A stretch of 33,604 nt of DNA from a virus, in IMG/VR virus record IMGVR_UViG_3300029319_000232, positions 1 through 33,604 of that record. One strand, written 5' to 3'. The notes under the pieces are model-generated. The model was not told where the DNA came from. It did not search any database and saw nothing but the letters and a program-made list of their open reading frames with translations. The position numbers and the translations under genes are program-made. Shown here piece by piece: positions 1-9,500 of the stretch. Every line of letters starts with the position of its first letter. The first letter of the stretch is position 1.

Positions 1-1
1 A

Positions 2-556
2 GTTGATCCTGATCCAGACCCAACATATGCTCCAAGCTACATACCACAGCTTATGAAACAGTTGCAGGAAGATAGAGAAGCACTAAGAGCAGGTAGAGAT
101 CAGGACATGGGTCTAGCATTAATGACCGCAGGATTAAACATAGCAGACAGAGGTCAGCTATCAGCAGGTGTTGCAGGTGTAGAACAACTAGCACAGGCTA
201 ATCAGGCATACAGAGAGAACCTCAGAAACCTATCTGGTCTAGGTGTACAGGCAGGTGTAGCAGGAGATACATTAATGCAGAAAGCAATGCAGGCTAGAAT
301 GAGCTACGATAAGTCCATAGAGCTTGCTAAGATGCTAGGAGCAGGAGATTTGATAAAAGGTATCGGAACAATAGGTGATCAGTTGGCTTTAATAGAGCAG
401 TCAATACAGCTTGGTGTAGATGAAAACGAAATGCCATTGTCACCAGAAAAAACAGCAATGCTAAATGCAAAGAAAGATGCTCTATCAGAAATTTACAGTA
501 TGTTGATAGCAAGGACACAAGGAGAACTTGGTAAAAACGTGATTGCGAGTCCGTAA
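2..556 (+). CDS. Helical virion-associated protein, 5' end missing
   Basis: The reading frame is open from base 2, and the first ATG at 53 has no ribosome binding site, so that Met is internal and the gene starts before the window. The visible 184 residues are mostly predicted helix. They are rich in Ala, Gly and Gln and carry no motif I recognise. A stretch around residues 55-95 of the visible part (small residues plus Leu/Val) could be amphipathic. The stop codon overlaps the next start as TAATG at 554-558, so translation is coupled to the giant gene. By position, at the end of a structural block and next to a polyvalent protein, it may be an internal virion or tail-associated protein. That is inference; no family is assigned. 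Confidence 0.75.
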   Translation, partial: VDPDPDPTYAPSYIPQLMKQLQEDREALRAGRDQDMGLALMTAGLNIADRGQLSAGVAGVEQLAQANQAYRENLRNLSGLGVQAGVAGDTLMQKAMQARMSYDKSIELAKMLGAGDLIKGIGTIGDQLALIEQSIQLGVDENEMPLSPEKTAMLNAKKDALSEIYSMLIARTQGELGKNVIASP

Positions 557-3500
557 TGCCGTTAAAGTTAATTAGAAGCCCTGTGACTGGAGAATACTAT
601 CCAGTAAATATTGCAGGTGATACACCCACACCAGAAGAAAGAGAAAGAATAAGGCAATATCTTCTTATGAAAGAAAGAGAAGTGCCTGCTGTTCAAGAGG
701 AGATACAGAAGAACTACGCTCCTAAATCTGGTTTTGGTGCTTTAGGTGTAGGTGTAGATCAGGCAAAACATCTTGGTTTAAGCTTCTTGCAAGGCGTGAA
801 TAGGATGGTTGGCGATGACGAAGATGCTGACGAATATCAAGAAATGCTAAATAAGTTAGGCAGAAAAATACGTCAGGAAAGTGCAGGATTACAGAAATTT
901 AAAGAGATAGACAGCATTGGTGATGCGGCTCGATTTGCAGGTGAAACAATCTTACAAACAATACCTTCTACAGCCGTAGCTCTAACAGGTGCTGCAGCAG
1001 GTGTAGCAACATTACCTTTTTCAGGAACAGTATTAGGGGTTGGTGTAAGCGGTGCGTTAGGTGGTGCAGCAGCAAGCCTACCTTTATTTATGGGTGGAAA
1101 CAGAGAAGCACAAAAAGAAAGTTTAAGAAGACAAGGAAAGCCAGTAGAAGTGGACGAAGGTGCTGCGTTCTTTACTGCCTTACCCCAAGCGTTACTAGAA
1201 TCATGGGGAACAATTTTTATAACGTCTATAAAAAAAGCAGGATTGAAGGTAAACCCAAAAGCTTTTGAGAGCGGTGGTTTGTTTACTAGATTAGTAGATA
1301 AAGCCACAGGCACAGCACCAAGACGGATAGGTGGGGCTATCGGTACAGGTGCAATAGCAGAATCAGTAACAGAAGTAGGGCAATTGTTACTAGAAAGACA
1401 GCAAGCAGGTATGTCTATAGATTTTAACAACCCAGAGGTATTAGACCAGGTGATAGAGGCAGCCGTAGCAGGGGGTCTAGTTGGTGGTGTATTCAAAGGC
1501 GGTGTGACAGGTGTTAGTGAGTTTAGCGAAAGAAAGAAAAAAGCAGATAAACAAACAGAGCTAAACAATGATCTAGAAGAAGAATATAGACAAAATGTTG
1601 AAACGCAAAAAAATGCACAGCAATCATTTACAAATAACCCTGCATTACTTATGGCAGCAGAGGGGTCACCGATTACCGATGGTCTTACCAAAGCAGGAGA
1701 TGTACTGGCATCAGAAACGAGAGAGCCTAGACCTGTAAGACCAGAAGAACTAACAGCAAAACAAATATCAGTCATAAGAAATGAGAGAACAAAGAGAGGT
1801 GTATCTCTGGATGAAACGCAGTTTCCTATTACACTAGAGGAGATAAGAGCAACGCTAGGACCTAGAGAAGCAAGGAGACTAGCATCAAAACAAGGCATAC
1901 CAGTAAAAGATATTAACACCGCTACAGTTAATAAGTTTAGCTATGATCAATATAAGAAGGTATTAGAAAGCATCAGAAAAAATAAAGACAGAGATTTTTC
2001 TGAAGACAAGATTAATAAAATAATACAAAAGACAACAGGCTTTAAGTCAGGGGAACTGACACAAGCCATAAGAAACGAGCTTGTTGGTAGGGGTCATTTA
2101 AGAGCCACACAGGATCGTGCTTACCGAATGGAGACAGGTATGTCTATCCCTGTTGGTGAGGTCGAGTTCCAAAAAGCCAGAGAGTTTACAGAGGGAAGAC
2201 TAGCAAAAGAATCCAAACAGCTAGACGACAGAATAATAGAAGCAGAGAAGCAACTAGAGACAGGTCAGGTAGAGGGCAGAAAAGAAAGAGGCAAGAAAAG
2301 ATTCACGATGCCAACTCTGGCACAACAGTTACAGGACAAGATAGAACTAGCTAACAAGCTAGATACCATGAAAGACAATGTTACAGAGTCCGTAATACCT
2401 GCCATAAACAAACTTATAAAACCTTACATAGCAAACAAGACAGTCAAGCCTTTTAAGACACCGCTAGATGTGTTCAAAGGTATCAACACAATATTAGGTA
2501 GTGCTACAAGCAATAACTCTAGAGGTGTTCCTTATGGTCTTAGAAAAGAAATAAGAGACCTACAGGAAGAGGTTGCAAGAACAGAAAGAGGCATAGAAGC
2601 AGATAAGCAATCACATATGTTCTTACAGACAAGCGATTTTAGTGTGGACAATGTAAAGTTTGGAATGCGAGGATCAGATCAGGCTAATGATCCAGAAATG
2701 CTTTTTAGAAGACAGCAACAGAAAGAAGATCAGTTAGAGAAAAAAGAGAACGAATTAAACGAACAACAAAGCATAGAAAGAGAACAAAAGAAAGCTATAA
2801 AACAAAAGGCATCTGTAGCAAGAACATTAGAAGAGCAGGAAAAGTATGAAGCACAGGTGGATAAAGTTAAAGGTATACAAGAAGAAGTACAAAAACTAAG
2901 AAGAGATATAAAAGAACTTGAAGACATTAGAAGAAAGCCAACAGCTAGTGTTACACAAAATCAAGGTCAGAACCAATCAAACCAGATGAATGCCACAGCT
3001 AGTCTGGGTGCAAAAAATCCTTTTGTTAATGAGTATCAACAGAACCTAAATGAAGTAGGCGATAGATTAAGAAGCTATCTAAAAGATGATCTAAAGCTAA
3101 ACCCAGACAGGGTAGAGCTTATAACAAAGAACTACATACAGAAAGATGGCTTTGTTTTTGGTCAGGAGCAGAGAGCAGGACACAACAAAAGAGCTATAAC
3201 CCTAGCCATGCAGTTGTTTGATCGTGATACTATCGCTGATCCTGCAAAGCAGGACATGATCCTAGACAGGATTAAAGGTACGCTAAATCACGAAGTGCTA
3301 CACTCCCTCAGAGCGTTAGGATTGTTTACAGAACAGGAGTTCCAAACCCTTGTAAAAGCAGCGAATACGAGAAAGAAAGTCTTATGGCGTGAGGGTAAGG
3401 TTGTAGAAAGACAGTATACATATCTCGACAGGGTAAAAAGAATATACAGAAGAGATAGATTTCCTGACATGGGCGAGAAAGCATTTAATGACATGGTGCA

Positions 3501-6500
3501 GGAAGAGGCAGTGGCTGACCTATTCCAAGACGCTATGGATGGCAAGCTAAAGCTAGGTGGCGTACAAAAGACATTGCTACAAAGAATAATAGATTTCTTC
3601 AAAGCTATATACAAAGCTAATATCGATAATGAGTTTGATGACATCAGCCAGATTATAGAGGACGTTAAGTCTGGTAAAATAGGTATGAGAAAACCACAAG
3701 AACTTAGCTCTGATGATCAGGTTAGGTTCTCACTTGGAGAAGACACATACGAAAAAGCTAAAAGGCAAGGCATAAGTGCAGAAGAACTAGATGTATACTC
3801 TAGAGTCGAAGGGGCGAATGCTAACAAAAATATAACATCATTGGTTTTTGGCATGAGACAAATGACTGGTGGAGAAAACTTTGGAATAAACCCAGTTGGA
3901 TTTAGTCAAAGAGTAGACATAAACAATCCAAGCAACAACTATTTGCGAACAGTTATTGTGCCAATGGCAGAAGCAAAAAAGATACTTAACTTTTATCAAT
4001 ATTCGCCAACAGACCTTAAAGCTTATGATAATAACGATATAAATTCTCTAGTTGAGGGTATAAGAGACAATGATGTAAAGATATCGCCTATGCCAATTAG
4101 AGTAGCACCATCGGAAGATGGTAAATCTATTGCTAAGATTAATCATGCAAGATTTGTTTTTGATAAAGCATCAGGTGGCAACTCAAGATTAGCGGCTTTA
4201 GATAGACTTGGCTACAAGCACGTTGTAATGGATTTATTTCTTGATAAAGATTACGCAAGAACTCTTGATAAAACCAACAATGAAATTGAAGAACCAGACA
4301 GACAAAAAATAAATAAAGCAAATAACTTGGTAGTGAAAGGTTTCTCTGATCCTGGCGATATACTTACACCAGAAAACATAGAGGGTGCGGTATTTTCTAT
4401 AAATGGAAACAACTACGTTAGTGAGCAAAGAGTTAAAAATCTTAGTCCTCTAGGATTTGTCTCAAAAGCTCAAAAAGAAATAGAGCTAATGCCTCAAACC
4501 AAAGGAACAGGCGATCAATTTTTAGGTTACCTCCGTAAAAAAGATGTTAAAGAACAAGAGCTATACTGGACAGGTGTGCAAAGTTATCTAGAGGATAATA
4601 AAGAGGTAACAAAAGATGAGTTAGTTGCATTAATTAGAGCGAATAGAATAGATGTGCGAGAGGTCGAGATGACGGCTCGTGGTGACGCATCACAAAAGAC
4701 ATTTCCGATAAACTATCCAGAATATAAAAACCTGCTAAAGACAAAAGTAGAAGACCAAGATAGATTGGCAGATGAAATTATTACATTTAGCAACACGGGA
4801 AGCTTCTTAGACGGATCAGGGGCGAAGTTTATGCTAGAATATTATTCTAAACCAAGCGAAGCAGGAGCATACAGGCTTGCAAGAGGTGATTTAATTACAA
4901 GAAATGCTATACAATCATTTGGAACGCCTCATTTTGCAGAGTCAATAAAAATGGATTCTCTTGTTCGTTCTTCATCATTAAAGAAAACAATAGCATACGA
5001 AATAATAATTATTGAAAATATGAATAATTATCCTGACCAACCTTATTATTCTTTCGATTTTGATGAAAACGCTTCTAATACTACATTAGAGCAAACAGGG
5101 GGAGCCTATACAGAGAGTAATGATGTTATAGAAGGAGGTTTAGGAAAATCAGAACAAAGAAACAAAAAAGCATATCTTATGAGATACAACACTCTAGAAG
5201 ATATAAAAAATCAAAGTTTTGATATCCAAGATTTAGAGAGAGATGCGATAGTTAAGCTTGAATCCACAGGTCAAGATAGAGACACTGATAAAGACCTCAT
5301 CGAAGACATTACAGAGGAGGCAAAAAATCATTCTATTTACAAAGCAGAGGACTTTGGAGACTTGTCAGAGAGGGAAAATCTAATAAGAAAAAATAAATTA
5401 GATAATGAAAAGATAGCCAAAGAAAATGTTCAGATAAAAAGATTTAACGACAAAGTAGATCAAGAGATAGCAAGAATAGAAGAAAGTAACAGAAGTCTTG
5501 ACCCTGCTAGTTATGAAGAAAACACATTTAAAGGAGGAACTAATTTCAGGGTTATTGAAATAGAGCTTCCCTCTGAAATATTTCCAGATATTAAAGTTAA
5601 GCCTGCCCATTTTCAAGGGAAAAGACAGCTAGTATTTGCCCTTGTAAAAGAGCGTATCTATCCAGATGGCAAAAGAGTTTTATACGTTGATCAACTGCAA
5701 AGTGACTGGGGGCAAAGAGGAAGAGAAAGTGGTTTTGTAGATGCTGTAACGAACAAAGAAGTCGATGCGTTTAAGAAAAACATAGATATATTTTACAAAG
5801 GTTTATTAAATGCTCTAGACGATGCAGATGTGTCCTCAATAAATACTGCTTCTAATCTTAACATAGAAGATCAAATAATAAGAAAAAAGACAGCGATTAA
5901 TAAATTTAGAAAGGAAGCTTTAGAGCAGATAGAAAGATCAAGACGTAGATACACAGGGAGAGTATATCGTGAGGGCATAGATGCAGATACAAAGTTTCGC
6001 ACAGCACATAATTTATTCAGTAGGATGCAGAGGTCATTAGAGGTAAGTGACGTTGAAAAGGCTGCCTCTCACGATATTACGGGAGGGTTTTTGGCTACAA
6101 ATATGCCTGACTCTTCAAAAAAAGCATATGAAGAAGTAAGAACAAGCAAGCTTTTACAAAAAGGTGTTTATCCAGATGCTCCTTTTATAAGCAATACAAA
6201 AGCGTGGTCGGAGTTGATGGTCAAAAGACTGTTAAAGAAAGCATCAGATGAAGGATTTGATTATGTAACTTTCCCAGACGGAGAGCTTGTGCAGAACTTG
6301 GTTGGCATGAGAAATGAAGGAAAAGATTATTATGATAATCAGCTAAAGAATTATGTAAAAGGAATTGTAAATCCAATTGATAAAGATGCCTATATTGGAA
6401 CGTATCAAGATGCCGTAATAAAACTTCTTGGCAAAGCAGGTAAAGAATTGCCACTTAGATCAAGAGAGTTGTTGGGGGTATTACAAACTAAAGAAGCAAG

Positions 6501-9500
6501 ACAAACAGCAAGTGAATTAGATAGGTTAGGGTTTGAACTAGCAAAACAAGAATTAACAAAAACAGAGGGATTTAAAAGAGCCTTATTATTTGATACTGCT
6601 GCGGTTCAACAAGGAAATCCATCTGTGCAGAGAGGTAATATACCTGACGAATTTGGAGCGAAGCTATTATCAAAGTTGCCCATGAAAGAACAGCTTGAGT
6701 TTAAACAATTTCAAGATGCACAAAAAACAACATGGCTTCAGCACGTTAAAACAAGAGGAGGCTTTAGCCCAGTAGAGGAGCAGGGCTTTCTATTTCAGAA
6801 AAAGTACTATGATACTTATTTTGATCAAGACGGAAATTTTAAATCTAATGAGGAGCTAGGATTAAGATTTGGCGTGGAGGATCAAGGTCTTAATGTTCCC
6901 ACACCCTCTGGTGGAGCAGATGATGTATTAGCAACTGTAAACAATATTGCATCTGCTGATCATATTGCTTTAAGCAAAGGATACACAGTACGCCTTACAC
7001 CAAAACTTAAAGTAACATTAAATCAGGGTCAGTTATCTTTTTCTCTTGGATACACACCTGAAGGAGACAATGTTACTGGAATAGATAAGACTCTTATGGA
7101 GAGGGTTATATCAACTCTCACAGAGAACCAGTATCTCATATCCTCACTGCCAGAACTAGAAGATGACCCAAAGGGCGATCCGACACTTAACTTTAGAAAT
7201 CTAATACCGTCCACAGGAAGACGTAATGTTCCTGTAGTGATGAGAGACTACCTGACACACAGACAGAACAGAGCAGGTGACTTTAGAATAAATCTAGATG
7301 ACGTAACGGATGCTGATAAAGATAACATTTCTACGATAATGGCAGCCGAAGCAGAGGTTGCACTAGCCAGAGATGGCAACGCAATAGGATGGTATGATGC
7401 TAAATTTAGAGCGGCTAAAAGTTTAATTGGTCTCATACGTCCAGAGATACTCAATAACCCTGAACATGATGCAGTGTTTGATTATGCGTTGGCAGTTACA
7501 TCTAACGGTATAGCAGTCAATCAAAACTTTGATTACGCATTAAGACAATATGATTATTGGGTAGAGAACGGTAAGTTTGAAGAGGTAGGTTATGGGCAGT
7601 CAGCAAAGGCTATGGAAGCTCACTTTGCCTTGTACAATACGCTCACTGACCTAATGAAGTCTGGTGACTATAAGAGACCAAAGAGACTAGACAATTACCC
7701 ACCAGAAGCCATAGGCGTAGACATAGAACATTTCCTCGACAGAGATATAAAAATCAGAGACCTGATAAATGACCCTGTATTGAGCGGTATAGCAGAGAGA
7801 AGTGGGGTAAGTCTTTCATCACTAGGATCACAGGAGAAGAAAGACACTGTGGTTAAGATGTCAACGATTATAGGGTCGAAGATAGGTGGTGGATTCTATC
7901 AGAACCTCAGAGGTAACTATGATCCTTTGACTATGGATAAATGGTGGATGCGTTTCTTTAATAGAATTACAGGAAATCCATTTAAGGTACCTCAGGATAA
8001 AACACAGCTAAAAAATTATAACGATTTTCTACAAGAGATAACTGTTAACAAAGCTAATCTAAAGCCAATAGAAAAACAGCTTCTCAAGCAAGCTAGGAAC
8101 ATGATAGGAAACGTGCCTCTGCGTAGAGACATGACAGCTAGAACAAACCAAAGAATGGATCAGCGAGTTATTGATTTAGCTATAGAGTATTCAATTCTAA
8201 GAAATGCCTATTACAATAGAATGTCTGACGGTGCTATAGAGGGCTTTCCAGATGGTGTGGTTGGTAAAGGTCCTAACAAAACAACGCCAGAGGAAAACAT
8301 ACTTATAAGGTCTACAAACAGAGATAGATATGACCTTAATCAAAAACCGCAGTCTGTTTTACTAGCGGATAGCATAAAGAGAAATTTTAAAGACTTTCCT
8401 GCTGACTCACCAAGAAGTGCGACAGATCGTGAGTTGATGAGAGAAACAACAGAGATGGCTATAAAAAAATTAGAGCAACGTGGTGTAGTTGCCAGAGGTG
8501 CTTTAACAAACTCTGACTTTCAAGCATTAATGTGGTTCCATGAAAAAGAACTTATGGACAAGTTAGGAGCTAAACTAGGGAGCGGAGAGCAAAATGATTT
8601 TGTAGATAGTGCCATACAAGCACTAAGAGAGAGAGGTATAGACGATGACACGATTAAGGAAACACTCCCCATTGCTGAACGAGGAAGGATCGTTGGTGCA
8701 GGAGATGCCGAAAGAAGAGTTGCCGAACCTAGCGAAGGCTCTATTGCGGCTAGGCAACAACTCGCAACTTTCAAAAGCGTTAAAGAAAAGAACGACATTA
8801 CAAGAAAACAAGCAGAAGACATCAAGAAAGAGCTAGATCAAGATCGACAGAAGTACTACAGCTTGGGATACATTCCAGAAGAAAGAGAAAGAGACAGAGC
8901 AAACTTTGAAAGCACACTAAGAGCTAACGTGCAGGACTTCCAACATAAATGGAACTACAGTGCATCATCAGACTTTGTCGCTAAAATACTAGGTGGCATC
9001 AAGATAGGGCAAAGCTTTCAGCTAGGATACAGTGATGAAAAAGCCAAAGCATTATCTGATCTCTTTATTAGAAAGTTCCAAGACAGAATGATACCTGTGT
9101 CTAGAATGGTGGATGAGTTACAGGAGAAAGGATTTAAACTAACAGATGCTCTCAATCCTATTATGCAGGCTAGACTATCACAGGGTAAAGCAAACGAAGA
9201 GATACGAGACAAGAGAGAGACAATCCACAAGGATGTAGTTGAAGCTGTAGCAAAGCTTAACTTTACAGACGCAGATTTTGAGCAACTCAAGAGTGTATCG
9301 AATGCCGCTACTGACCCTGACCAAGGAGGAGAGGGCTACATAGAGGTGGTCATGAAAGATTTTATGCCATCGTTCTGGAGAAGGATGTTGTTTGGCACAC
9401 CAAGCAAGAAGTTGGTCATGGCAGAAACATATCTCTATGCTCTACACGCTAAAGAGAGAAACAACTATGTCAGAGAGATTGATGTAAACAACATCAATCA

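Noticed and set aside
873-1919. 348-aa minus-strand ORF opposite the giant gene
   Set aside because: Low-complexity Ser/Pro/Ala composition typical of a mirror frame of an AT-rich coding region; no start signal or motif.
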